Source of the DNA: Verticillium longisporum
Taxonomy: Eukaryota > Ascomycota > Sordariomycetes > Glomerellales > Plectosphaerellaceae
NCBI GenBank assembly: GCA_019188255.1
Contig: JAETXT010000009.1
Location: 1,116,001-1,180,000, forward strand
Length of the DNA stretch: 64,000 nucleotides
Direction: 5' to 3'
Shown: one piece after another, positions 1-10,795 of the stretch
Layout of the letters: every line of letters begins with the position of its first letter
Position numbering within the stretch: position 1 is the stretch's first letter
Notes under the pieces: generated by a model
Told to the model about the DNA's origin: nothing
Databases searched by the model: none
The model's input: the letters and a program-made list of their open reading frames with translations, nothing else
Position numbers and translations under genes: made by a program

Positions 1-487
1 GGAGATTGCGCAGCAAGCCGAGGGCCCTGGAGAGGTGACTCCGATGGCCGATGGACAGGGGGATGGGGGACATCAAGGGGTGGCTCATTTCCTTTTTTTT
101 TCCCTCGCGTTCTCTTTCTCGCGTCAGGAAACCCACAGATGCCAGATGTTTGTGGAGCTTGCCATGAAACATCTTGGGACCGGCTCCACGCGCTACTTCT
201 GCCAGCAGGTGGTCGGGAATGGCGATGATAAAATTCACGTCACGACGTGACCGGGAGACGTGTTTCAGTGACCAGAGTTATTTTCTCGTGACAAGCTTGC
301 TCTTTTCAAGGGCCGCTTGCTCACTCAGTTCTTGTTTGAGGTTCGTGACCTTCTGATCCTTGATACTAAGAAACGACTGCTCATAGGTTTACACCCTGGA
401 CTCTCATGACACAGCGGTTCAATGGCCCCTTTCTCAATGATGGCAGGCCAAGCCTCTTTCTTACCTTCATGAGTAGACAGACCTGAT
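1..487. other. intergenic, no gene seen
   Basis: No reading frame here looks like a protein. The stretch contains T-rich tracts and lies just past the 3' end of the first SDR gene, so part of it is probably that gene's 3' UTR and terminator. Confidence 0.5.
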
Positions 488-1358
488 TTACCACGGCAAC
501 TGCAACGGCGTAGGCAGGCCCTTGCCAAGCGTCGCCTCGGCCGTACCAATGTCGCCTGAAGGAGTCAAGACACCATTAGCATTCCAGTATCGGCGCTTGC
601 CCTTTCGGCGCTTGCCCTTGACGAGGACGAACTAGATGTGACGACTTACGTGGTCCTCTGGGCGCCCAGTACTCTCCCGTCTTGCTGATATCTAAGCCGT
701 CGGTCCACTGAGCAAGGCTCGCCGCCGCTTCCTCGGGTGTGACGGCGCCGCCTTCGTCCCAGTACTTGTCGAACCCCACACCGGCCGTCATCTCGGTGCG
801 CATGAAGCCCGGGTGCACAATGCTGACGATAACACCCCTCTCCCGGAGGTCAAGGCTCAGCAGTTTGCCAACCATATTCAGCGCCGCCTTGCTCGCGTGA
901 TGGGCGTAGTTGCCGCCACCTTCGACCTCATGCCTCAGTCCAATTGATCCGCTCTCAGAGGACACGAGCACAAGCTTGGCTCCACTGCGCAGCAGCCCCG
1001 CGTGCGTCAACGCATGCACAAGAAAGACGGGTGCAATGGCGCTCGTCGTGTACATGCGCTGCTCTTCGGCCCAGTTGGGCCCCTTATCGGCGCTGAGGTC
1101 TTCTGTCGTGAAGTAGCCCGCAGTTACGAAGACGGCCGACAACGGTTGTGCACCGCCAAGGAGGCTTACAAGTTTCGAGCCAACCGACTGATCCATCAAA
1201 TCAATGTCCGGCAGCCACTTGATCTGCGGCGGAAAATCGGCTGGCGCCTGGGATGAACGTGTCGTGCCGTAGACGGTGTAGCCCGGCTGCTCAGCGTAGC
1301 GTTTGATAAGGGCAGCGCCGAGCCCCCGTGTGGCGCCGATGATCAAAATCGGTGACAT
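488..1358 (-). CDS. short-chain dehydrogenase/reductase (SDR)
   Basis: NAD(P)-dependent oxidoreductase of the SDR superfamily, about 258 aa. Exons are 1358-650 and 555-488; the intron has GTAAGT and TTCAG ends, and splicing restores the C-terminus DIGTAEATLG...LPW, expected for this fungal clade. The Rossmann motif GATRGLG lies at the N-terminus (residues about 7-13), followed by the VTAG and HPGFMRTEM blocks. I chose the ATG at 1358 because MSPILIIGAT is the natural SDR start; an in-frame ATG at 1427 would add 23 unlikely residues. Oddity: the position of the YxxxK catalytic tyrosine reads His (HHASK), with a Tyr two residues before that His. This may be a clade feature or a changed active site. 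Substrate unknown. It heads a block of probable sugar-acid genes. Confidence 0.88.
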
Positions 1359-1835
1359 GATGAGTCTATCCGTGCGCAACAAGTGTTCTTCGATGAGTTG
1401 AGGTGGTTTTGCCAGTGGTAAACACAAGACGAAGATCAGCCAGGGCAGTTTGAGGTGAGTAGGTCATATAAGGGGTGAGACTAGAGGTGGTACAATTGAT
1501 GATGTGATGTCATCCACGGAGGAGAGGGGTTAGTCACATGCAATGTCGTCTTCGTTGGATGTCCTCAGTCTCGCGCCAGCATCAATAGGACGTCACCATA
1601 TCTACGACTCGGACGACGATGATATCTACGACTCGGACGACAATGAGGACATTGTTTCCCTTCACGTGGTAGCGTATCTTCGCTCCGGCGACGATTGTCA
1701 GTCGATCAGCGTAAGTGGCAGTTAATAGCTATCGACATTCTAAAGCCAAAGCAGACGGAGAGTGCAGCCGACCAGCTGGATTGGATGTCCTGGGCTTAAC
1801 CTATGCACAGCGGAGCCGCAAATCGTTCAAGAAGA
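1359..1835. other. intergenic with acidic DSDD-repeat mini-ORF
   Basis: Spacer between the SDR promoter and the 3' end of the FAD oxidase. A 60-codon plus-strand frame at 1543-1725 contains a direct repeat (about 1606-1645) encoding IYDSDDDD / IYDSDDNE. There is no family resemblance and no supporting gene structure, so I do not call it a gene. Confidence 0.35.
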
Positions 1836-3596
1836 CTAATAGAGTCCCAGGGTCTCGCCGACGACGCTCTTAAAGACCCCATTGGGATCAAACTTCTTCC
1901 TGACAACCTTGAATCGGCGCAGGTGCTGCAGCAGTCAGTATGCTACCCGCTCACGGCATTCGTACTAAAATTCTTCCACTTACATCCGGGTCAATGTTTT
2001 TTGCCGAGTTCTTGAAGACCTCCCTCGTGTTCTTGGTCCAGTGAGGGCGGCAGGGAAACTCGTCGACGAGTGTCTTGGCGAGCTTGTGGTCTGCTGCATG
2101 TCAGCCTCACACGGCCCCTCACGCCCCTCGAACATGGACATTCAGCTTACAGAACGGCTCGTTAAAGCGAAGATTATCTCCAATGCTCGGTCGGTAGCTC
2201 GGGAAGTCAAACATGATGGCTCCCTTGGTCCAGTCTGCACCGTCCGAGGTGTTGTAAGTCACCTGGCCCAAGAAGTCAAAGTAGGGCTTGCCGAACTTGA
2301 TGTTGATGCCGCTGCGATACGTCGAAGTCATGACCGTGAGCTTGCGCAGCTCTTCATCGAATAGCGCCCTGACGCGCTTGAGCACAGTGTTGGCTTGCGT
2401 AATCGGGAACGCCAGCTCCAGCGTGTACGCGCGCAAGCCGTACTCCCAGTTCGGCCGCTGATCTGGGTACAGACCGCCGATGAGCACATCATAGTTCCAG
2501 CCGTAGACTGGCCATTTTTCAATGGGCGTCCACCTCGTCTTCTCGCGGAAGTTGGGCTTCTCCCACTGCCCGAAGAAGATTTCTTCGGCCAGCATATTTG
2601 ACGTTGCCAGATACTTGCCGCTGTCGAGAAGCACGCGCGCCGTGTTGCCCTCGAGCGCCGTCACCGAGAACGTGTTCTGGAAGCCTTGCTGCTCGCTTGT
2701 GCCTTCGGGAACTTCATCGTAGTAGCGCCAATGGAACTTGCGTTTGTACGGCCACCACTGCAGCATCCATGTCAGTCATTGTTCTGTCTTACTGTCAGGT
2801 CTTGTGGCGCTCTAGAAAGCTTACCCAGAAGTTAGCAGTTGCGTAAGGCGCAATCATGCCATAAATGTCTCCGTTGAGTACCTCATCTTCATCAAGCCTA
2901 TACAAGGTCAGTGCCCATCCTCCGGGAATCTAACGCCGGCGTTGGGGGAGAAGCTTACGTCTTCTGGTCGGCATAGACCTTGAAGTCGGGGTAGATCTTG
3001 AACTTCATCCTCACGATGACGCCCAGCAGACCGAGAGAAGTGCTAGCAGCCAACCAGTCGTCGTTCTTCTCGTCCCGCACAATGCGTCTGACCTGACCAG
3101 TGCCGTCGACAATGTCCATCTCCAACACGCCGGCAGCGACCATCGAATCCTCACGGATCGACGACCGGTGGGCGCCCATGGCAACGGAGCCCGCCAACGT
3201 AATGTTCCAGTTGACCAGCGTGTAGCCGACCGAGGCGCCGCGCTCGTGCAGCCACTCGGCGAGCTGGATAAAGGTCACGCCAGCCTCGAACCACACGGAA
3301 CCACCCTCAAGGTCGAGATCATAGATGTTGTGCACCTCCTCCGTCTTGATGATGACGGTGTTCGGGTCGTCCGAGCACATGGTGTCATACCACATGTGTC
3401 CGAGCCCTGAGGCGCGGACCTTTTGGCCAGCGGCGATGGCCTCCTGAACGACCGCCTGGATGTCGTCAACGGTCTTGGGGTTGTACACGGCTGCTACATC
3501 GTGGCAGGCGGGGAAGCCAGGGCCGTCATAGGTGTTATATGGCTCGGCGGAGGCCGTCAAGGCCAGCATCAAGAGGGAAGCACTTTGCAACAACAT
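1836..3596 (-). CDS. secreted FAD-linked sugar-lactone oxidase (ALO/gulonolactone oxidase type)
   Basis: About 504 aa flavoprotein of the VAO/PCMH fold. Exons: 3596-2959, 2897-2825, 2757-2151, 2090-1984 and 1925-1836; all junctions keep phase and have GTAAGY donors. Residues 1-17 (MLLQSASLLMLALTASA) are a clear signal peptide, so it is secreted. The FAD-binding half includes ASGLGHMWYDT (about 60-70) and GSVAMGAHRSS. The C-terminal ALO-type half has the HWxK block (PHWTKN) and ends HLRRFKVVRKKFDPNGVF, typical of D-arabinono-lactone/gulonolactone oxidase-like proteins. Family members oxidise a sugar or sugar lactone with O2, giving H2O2. Substrate here is inferred only: an extracellular aldose or lactone could yield sugar acids for the adjacent catabolic genes. 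It differs from the signal-peptide-less paralogue at 56936-58480. Confidence 0.88.
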
Positions 3597-4446
3597 GGTG
3601 ACGAGACTGCAGCGAACAGCGCCGAGACAGAGCAGACCAGAAGCATCGGATCCGAGAGAGGTCGAAACGCAAAGAGATTCCTGTATTTATGCTGGAACAC
3701 GCCCAGCGCCTCTATCCTCCGCCCAGACTGACTGCTGAGCCGAGGATTTTCATGTGACGATGATCTCGGTGGTGTTGTAGTTGCATCCTGCACCACGGTA
3801 GACGAGAGCAGGCGATACGCTCGCCCGGCGTGTGTGTCGCGGTTGGGAAAGAAGCTTCTCAAATGGGGAGGGAGCTGCGTCGACGCCAGGGTCCTGATGT
3901 AACACCCCGCAGCACCAATTGGGCAATGGGCCGACTTTTGTTGCTGTGCCGTGATGAGAATATGCGGGGGATTGGGGGTGACGGGCCTTGTTCCTTGCTT
4001 GGTGGCGGTCAGCCTAAGCATTATGGTCCATCTTGGTGACTGTGACGATCCCAATGTTACTCGTCTCGTGGTCAGAGTTGACTGTCACCAGGCTTGGTGC
4101 TTGAGACATGGCGTTGTGGAGCGATGTCCAGCATATCTCACCTCTCTACCTCCCGGCCTTGCCGGCATATCTACCCACCTTTCACTACCTTATCATGAGG
4201 TGGGCCGAACTGTTGTCAAGTGAAACGGTACGCAGGCTTCGGGCCAGTGGCGTTTTAGGTCGGTAATTGTACCATTTCCAGGTTCAATGACTGGAGGAGC
4301 CACCTGAGAACCTGCACTTGAACAACATCTTAACTGGGCAACTGAATGTTTGTTGAGGCTATGCGTTCGACCATACCTACTGGCTCATTATCCAGAGAAA
4401 CTTTGAAAACAAGCGATATCGCTCCCTCAACTTTTGCATGCGCAAA
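3597..4446. other. intergenic, upstream region of the FAD oxidase
   Basis: Promoter and 5' UTR space for the oxidase below 3596 and 3' flank of the SDR above 4447. No credible coding frame or structured element seen. Confidence 0.5.
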
Positions 4447-5395
4447 TCACACCGCCGCCCAACCCATGTCTGTCGGTACTAGAGCTCCGTTGATGGTGTT
4501 CATGCCATCTGAACACAAGACAAGAACTGTCTTGGCAACCTGTTCCAGAGGGGATGTCCCGAGGTTCCAGCCACCTTTACCAGGCTCACCTTGCCACGTT
4601 TGACAAGTCGCCCCGCTGAACAATGCGTAAGCTGTTTGTTGCTGACTTCTCCAGAGTGGGCGAACAGAAGACTTACACAGAGCCATGCCCTCGGGGTGGA
4701 GCCGCGAGATATCATGACTTCCTCCTGAGATGTTAGTGGGCATCGCACCAGGCATGATCCCGACTGGTCGGATGCCTCTGGGACCGTAGAACGCCGCGGT
4801 GCTCTTAGTTAACCCAACCAAGCCGTGTTTCGAGGCCGTGTACGCGGCGCCTGAGGGATGGAAAGTTAACTTCTTAGCCTTTGAAAGGCAAACATAGGGC
4901 ATTCCTGTTGACTGACCTGCTCTTCCGCCGTGGTTTCCAGCTGTGCTAATAACGTTTAGGATGGTACCACGGTGCCCGTTGACGAGCTCCTGTGACAAGT
5001 ACTGCCGAACGGCGTTTTGGCTCGTGACAAAGGGGCCCGTCAGGTTGACCAGGAGGTTGGAGTCCTAGACTTGGCGCGTGCATTCGGCCAGAGGCAGCAA
5101 CTTGTCCAGGATTCCTGCATTGTTGACCAAGATGTCGAGCCTGCCAAACCTGGCCACCGTATCGCGAACGAGCTTTTGCACGCCAGCGTCGTCGGAACTG
5201 TCGCACTTGTACGGGAGCAGGCGCTCCTTGTGCTCGGCTTCAATAGCGGCAGGAAGCGCATCGAGCAGCGTGTCTTGGATATCCGTCGCCACGACGTTGG
5301 CGCCTGCGGCGAGGAACGCTTGTACAATGGCGAAGCCAAGCCCCCCCTGCGCCGCCGGTCACGATGACGGTCTTGTTAGTGAAGGAGGTAGACAT
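4447..5395 (-). pseudogene. SDR oxidoreductase, apparently inactivated (frameshift plus in-frame TAG)
   Basis: Classical SDR, about 256 codons if read through. Exons I infer: 5395-4917, 4850-4677, 4615-4590 and 4539-4447, with phases consistent once one extra C is discounted. The start MSTSFTNKTVIVTGGAGG is followed by LGFAIVQAF only if the C7 run at 5341-5347 is really C6, so the Rossmann loop is frameshifted as read. Further on come NNAG, then a TAG at 5065-5067 where SDRs have Trp (WDxxLxVNLTGPF), then the S/YxxxK site (YTASKHG) and PTDMGW near the end. The run length could be a base-calling error, but the Trp-to-stop change cannot be a homopolymer error. Seen: both lesions. Inferred: a recently dead gene, or one nonsense allele. 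Splicing of the last two short exons is the least certain part. Confidence 0.75.
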
Positions 5396-6385
5396 GGAGG
5401 CGGCTTCTTCTTGTATATGGAAAGAATCAAGTTGGCTTCCACAGGGCGGAATGATTTGCGTCGTGAGTATGCCAAAATATTTCAGCCTCGCAGGGAAGGC
5501 CAAGCTTTTTAAACTTTATAAATTAACACGTCACCAGCACCGGTGCCACTGCAATCCCAGGTCCCCTGAGCTGGTGCTCTGACTTGATGCATTGCAAACG
5601 TAGGATCCGCCGTCCAAATCAGTTGCTCAAGCCTCTATTCTCCACGGGGTCGAATACGATCTCGATTTCGAGCCATTGAAGCCGAACTCGAATTCGAATC
5701 CGACGACAACCCGCGGATCTGGGTGGGCCGCTATGCACTGGCGGTTTCGAGCACGCTATTTCTCTAGGGGATCATAGAGGCTTGAGTAAGCGAACTCATG
5801 GCGTACAAGACAGAAAGCAGGCTCCTTTGCTTAAAACTAGAAGCATAAGATGCACAACATTGATGTAAAGAAGTTGTTCATTTGTGCAATACCTTGCTTA
5901 ATGGGTGTACGGCAACCGAAGCTTGGAGGTGCAGCTTTGGATGGTGTTATCTGAACACCACGCCGCTTTTTTGACACCGGCTAGAGTACCTAGAAAGTCA
6001 TTCCTGAAAAGCCAGAGTAGAGCCAGTCTTTTCAGAGCATCGCCTGCTACAGGACCAAGCGCAGTGTTTTGATGGCCTTCAGTATCAAGAGGCACCTGTG
6101 GAGACAAGGATCAGGGGGGCACAGAGGCTAGTTGGGGACTTGGGACCACGGGACTGTATAGGTAAGGGCTGCAGCGCCAGATACCAGATGTATTGGGGCC
6201 TCCTATCTTACAAATGACTGCGGATGTCGCCCGCGGAAGACTGCTTCACTCTGCTCATCCATCGGTATGACTAACATGCTCGCAAGTTTTGATATTGAAT
6301 GTGGTCAAGGATACAATTCTTCGTGCATAGTCTTTATTATGTTTCTTGGATGGGGCTAGACAGCCACTAATTGAAGTATCCTGTT
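5396..6385. other. intergenic, no gene seen
   Basis: Lies between the 5' end of the broken SDR and the 3' end of the glucarate-dehydratase-like gene. No frame with family resemblance. The proximal part (about 5396-5600) must contain the SDR promoter. Confidence 0.45.
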
Positions 6386-7656
6386 TTACCATCTTGGGAT
6401 ATGTGCCGAGAAGTCTGGGTGAAACTTCTTCATGTAAGTGGTGTCATCTCTCTTTCGTAGGCCGCAGTCGAGATATTGTTGATGCAACCGAGCGAGTCTA
6501 CCACGGTCTAACTCAACACCTAGCCCCGGTGTCCTCGGTACGATGACGCCGCCCTCCGACCATTTCAGCGCGCCGTCGACGACGACATCTTCATCTCGAC
6601 GCTTCCACGGCCAATGAGTGTCGCAGGCATAGTCAAGGTTCGTTGTTGCTGACGCAAGCTGCGTCATGGCGGCCAAAGAGATGCCGAGGTGACTGTTGGA
6701 GTGCATCGACAGCCTCATTCCCCACGTTGCACATATCGCAGCGAGCTGCTGAGACTTGCGCAGGCCACCCCAGAAGTGGTGATCAGACAGAATCACCTGC
6801 ACGGCATCTTGCCGAATTGACGATGGAAGGTGTGAGAAGGCTACGACGGCCATGTTGGTCGCCAGAGGCATTGAAGCGTCCTTGGCCACGGCAGCCATGC
6901 CGTCGATCTCGGGTGCTGGGTCTTCTAGGTATTCGACAACACCTTTGAGCTCGGCCGCAACCCACTTTGACGTCTCCACGGTCCAAGCGGCGTTCGGGTC
7001 GAGCCTCAGAGGCACGTTGGGGAAAGCCGCATGCAGTGCCTTGATGGCCTCGACCTCCTGAGCAGGTGGATACACGCCGCCCTTGAGTTTGATCGCCTTG
7101 AAGCCGTACTCATCAATGATTTTCTGCGCCTGTCTTACCAGACCCGGCGCATCAAGGGCAGCTCCATATTCGTCGTCCGCCTCGCCCGGATGACCCGCCC
7201 ACTTGTAGAATAGATACGCCGAGTACTGGACTTGATCCCTGACGCGGCCGCCGAGCAGGTCACTTACAGGGACGCCAGCTAATTTGCCCTGAATATCGAG
7301 GCACGCTACCTCGAAAGGGAGAAGACCTTGTCAGCAACGGACGCCGTCGTCACCATGCCTGCCATGCCATCACCACCGGACGTAGCGTTGCCCTCGAGCG
7401 ACGCGGTGCACTTCTGATAGATACCATTTGTGTTGTACACCGAGAGACCCTTAATCTGCTTAGAGGCTGCTTTCAGGCGGTCAAGATGCGTTGAGTCGCC
7501 GTAGGGCTCTCCCAAGCCGTAAGTGTCTTCTGTAATGACCTCGATGTTGCTGCGCAGAGCAAATGGTTCGTGTACGCCCACGCTGTTGAGCAGGGGCATA
7601 TCATGGAACGCCACGGGCGTGATAATGATGTCTTTGATGACCCCGCGTCGGGACAT
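6386..7656 (-). CDS. D-glucarate dehydratase-like enolase-superfamily enzyme (one-base frameshift)
   Basis: Mandelate racemase/muconate lactonizing enzyme family, about 423 aa, no intron. Starts MSRRGVIKDIIITPVAF and continues MPLLNSVGVHEPF, close to glucarate dehydratases. The capping domain runs to about residue 115 and is followed by the TIM barrel. Active-site blocks visible: KAIKLKGG (KxK base), RLDPNAAW and YLEDPAPE (Mg ligands), LSDHHFWGG, and MHSNSHLG with the catalytic His. Reaction expected: glucarate (or galactarate) to 5-dehydro-4-deoxyglucarate plus water. The frame breaks at 7317-7319, where GGG must be GGGG (coding CCCC) to give KVFSPFEVACLD; both flanks are intact, so a consensus error is likelier than decay. 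It diverges from the MFS transporter gene at 8571, suggesting shared control. Confidence 0.87.
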
Positions 7657-7797
7657 GGCTGCAGATGATAAGAGACAGGGGCGGCCGCAGTCCAGAAAAG
7701 CTTTTGTTGACTCGAATGAGCAATAGTCCTTTGGCAGGTACCGCAGGAAGCCCGCGAGAAAGTCCCGACTAGGCTTTTCAAATGACGGATTATGATG

Positions 7798-7831
7798 GTC
7801 ACCGTTGAGGGGTCACCGTTGAGGGGTCACC
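7798..7831. repeat. 14-bp tandem direct repeat in divergent promoter
   Basis: The unit GGTCACCGTTGAGG occurs twice in a row, followed by a partial third copy (GGTCACC). It could be a regulator-binding array or a simple slippage repeat. Confidence 0.8.
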
Positions 7832-8098
7832 TAGTGCCGCGGCCCACGGCCGAGCCGACAAACACGGAAAACGCAACTTTGTGACATATCCCGATGCAAC
7901 GTGGTCAAGATGAAGTTGTCGCACCGGAGTGGCTCCTTGTGCGTCTGAGATGCGAAGATGGTGGCGCTCTTTGCGGATTTCAATCCGACCTGCCCAGGCA
8001 GAACGCAGTGTATGATCTCTCCGAGGACGTGCGTTTCCGCGGGGAGCAAAGTGGTCTTGACAGAATTCGAGTCGAGAAGGTGGTGATTGTTCCAAGAA

Positions 8099-8134
8099 TC
8101 CGCCAAGAATCCGTCAAATCCGCCAAGTCCGTCA
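8099..8134. promoter_or_regulatory. candidate regulator-binding array, four TCCGYCA elements
   Basis: TCCG begins at 8099, 8110, 8119 and 8128, each followed by CCA or TCA, with 9-11 bp spacing (about one helical turn). On the other strand these are CGG triplets, the half-site recognised by Zn2Cys6 proteins, and one such protein is encoded at 13556-15957. A fifth copy lies inverted at 8230-8236. Binding is inferred, not shown. Confidence 0.4.
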
Positions 8135-8570
8135 GTACCGAGTCGCCATGGATGCAACACCAACGCCAGCCACGATGCCCGAAAGAGGCAAGTGTCCGGT
8201 AGTTCTCCTCAGGCTCTACCACACGCACATGGCGGATACTGTCGCGGATGGTACTGTGATTGGGTGTTCTACTGATGATCAACGGCGACTGACAGGTACT
8301 GCTTTTCCGCTCGAGGCCAATCCCCGCACTTTGTCTGGGGGCAGGTCAGAGTCAAGCATTGCCCAGTTTGCTTGGAGCATCTGGGGTATCTGGGGTAAGT
8401 GAGTCTGGGGTCAAGCACACGGGTCATTCCCAGATACTCTGGGTATAATACCAACTCGTTGCCGTTCGATATGTGAAAGGCTGATCAGACAGACCCTCCG
8501 ACTTTCCAAGTTCCTCGATACAAACCCTTTGGCGCCACCAATCTCTCCCCCCGCCACAACTCCTGCAAAC

Positions 8571-10347
8571 ATGGCTCTCAGGAGCTCGATTGACAAGCAT
8601 GACGTCGAGTCTGTCGACCAGAAGGCTCACGTTGAGAGCTCGTCTCAAGCTATCGATATTGCTGGCTTCCGCGTGTTCGGCCTAGATCCTGCTGATGCAG
8701 AGTTCTTCGAAACTTATCCGGAGGACAAGCGCAAGAGAGTCTTCCGCAAGGTCAGCATCTCACTCCCCCATCAGACCCAGATCTGAAGCGGCTAACTCTG
8801 ATGAAGGTTGACTTTCGCCTGGTGCCGATGCTCGCCTTGCTCTACTTGATCTGCCACATTGATCGCGCGAACATCGGTAATGCCAAAATCGAGGGCATGG
8901 TACAAGACCTGGGCATGACAGGCGTTCAGTACAACATTGTCCTATCCATCTGTTCGTTCCACCGCCTCGGTTGACAGTTTCTGCGATTTGCTAACAGGTT
9001 TGACAAGTTTTCGTCCCATACGTCCTACTCGAGGTCCCCAGTAACATCATCCTCAAGAAGTTCAAGCGCCCTTCGATGTACCTTGGTATTCTGACTCTCT
9101 CCTGGGGAATTATCATGACCTGCACTGGCTTGGTAAAGAACTTCGGCGGCCTCATGGCCACTCGTGTTCTTCTCGGCATTTTTGAGTGAGTTTTCAGTTG
9201 AATCTGGCAGGCATGAAAAGTAGCTAACCTCTTCTCTTAGGGCTGGTTTCTTCCCTGGCGCGATCTATCTTTGCAGCTACTGGTACATGCCCAAAGATCT
9301 CAGCTCTAGGATTTCATACTTCTACTGCGCGAGCGCTCTCTCCGGTGCATTCTCTGGTCTGTTGGCCGCAGGCATCGCCAAGATGCACGGGGTTGGCGGC
9401 TACGAGGGATGGCGCTGGATCTTCATTCTCGAGGGCCTCGCTACCGTGGTTCTGGGCGTCGCCTGCTTCTTCCTGCTCATCGACACGCCCGCCTTGTCGA
9501 CACGCTGGCTCGAGCCTGATGAAATCCGCTACCTGGAGCTTTCCATGTTCATCAAGCAGGGCGGTGGCTTCCGCGAGGAATCTGCTGTCAAGTGGAAAGA
9601 CCTGAAGATGGTCCTGACCAACTGGAGGATTTATGTTCAGGCCTATTTCCTGCTCTGCCAGTCGGCTCTGTCTTATGGTAAGTCTGATCAATGGCCAATC
9701 TGTCCAGAAATTACAAGCTAACACGCATCGAAGGCATCAAGTTCACTCTCCCTACGATCACCAAGTCTATGGGTTTCAGCACTACCAACGCTCAGTTGAC
9801 CTCTGCTCCCCCTTATGTGGCCGCAGCGGCTTCTGCCATCATCTTCGCCAAGATCTCCGACAAGTTCTTCTGGCGCATGCCCTTCGTTGTCACCCCCATG
9901 GCCATCGTCACGACGGCGTACTCAATCATCATCTCCCTCAATGGAGAACTTAAGGAGAAGCGAGCCGTTGCCTACTTCTCTGTGGTTCTTGCCGTCATCG
10001 GTATCTACCCCATTCAGGCGGCTGCGGCGTCGTGGAACGCCAACAACATTGCACCATCCTCGAGGCGAGCGATCGGCATTGCTCTTATGAACTGTGTTGG
10101 CAACGTCGGTGGTATTGTCGGCAGCTTCATGTACCTCGAGCGCGAGAAGCCCAAGTACCATACCGGCTTTGGCCTCAGTTTGGCCTTTGGCGCGAGCGGT
10201 ATGATCGTCGCTGTGCTTCTCGAGCTGAGCTACAAGCATGCCAATGCGCGCAAGGCAAGGATTGCGGAGGAGGCGAAGCAAAAGTACACTGAGGAGGAGC
10301 TGTTTGAAATGGGAGATCGATCTCCTTTGTTCAAGCACGTTCTGTAG
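8571..10347 (+). CDS. MFS transporter, anion:cation symporter (Dal5/Tna1-like) family
   Basis: About 517 aa, 12 predicted membrane segments. Exons: 8571-8750, 8807-8951, 9008-9185, 9241-9677 and 9734-10347; every junction is in phase. The hydrophilic N-terminus (about 60 aa) leads to VDFRLVPMLALLYLICHIDR and NIGNAK, the ACS-family signature after TM1. FVPYVLLEVPSNIILKKF (TM2-loop) and LLGIFEAGFFPGA (TM4) are also typical. The family moves organic anions such as allantoate, nicotinate, pantothenate, tartrate and, in several members, sugar acids, by proton symport across the plasma membrane. It is divergent from the glucarate-dehydratase-like gene, so uptake of a hexonate, aldarate or uronate is the natural inference. 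Substrate not provable from sequence. Confidence 0.93.
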
Positions 10348-10795
10348 GGAAATGTTGGAGAGTGGCACCGACACGTATCACTTTGCACCAGAAGATATGT
10401 TTCACTGATTTGGAACTTTGCCCATTAGTTTGTCATTCAATTAGCAGGCAGAATATATTCCCCTTTACTTGAATCATCGCCGTTCCACGCAGTTGTGATT
10501 TTTCAACCATGTAAGATCGGCAGGTGATTCTACGCGTCCGGACGTTGAAACCTTTCTCGATGTACGCGCATCATCCGAAAGATCATCAGTATCGCTTGCA
10601 ACCAACCCGACATTTGCATCACGAAAGGGCAACATGGCCGATCCGACTACAGGAATAGCTGGTCGGATATTGATAGCCCGGTCTGGTTTCACATCAGAGT
10701 CAATATCGTTTCTGGAAGGTTTCTCTGATTCAACGGTTTCGTACAACTGTAGTATATATTTGCAGGTTCTAAACAGCATCCAACTGCCACCAGTA
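10348..10795. other. convergent 3' intergenic region
   Basis: Lies between the stop codons of the transporter and the DHDPS-family gene, which face each other. Only 3' UTR and terminator sequence is expected. No gene seen. Confidence 0.5.

Larger units (their letters stand above)
7657..8570. promoter_or_regulatory. divergent promoter of the glucarate-dehydratase-like and MFS genes
   Basis: A 914-bp spacer between two head-to-head starts (7656 minus, 8571 plus). It contains a 14-bp direct repeat at 7798-7831, a run of four TCCG(C/T)CA elements at 8099-8134 and a fifth inverted copy at 8230-8236. Shared regulation of both genes is inferred from geometry and these repeats. Confidence 0.6.

Noticed and set aside
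7310..7325. Programmed ribosomal frameshifting in the glucarate-dehydratase-like gene
   Set aside because: No slippery heptamer or downstream structure seen, and the same run-shortening pattern occurs in seven other genes.
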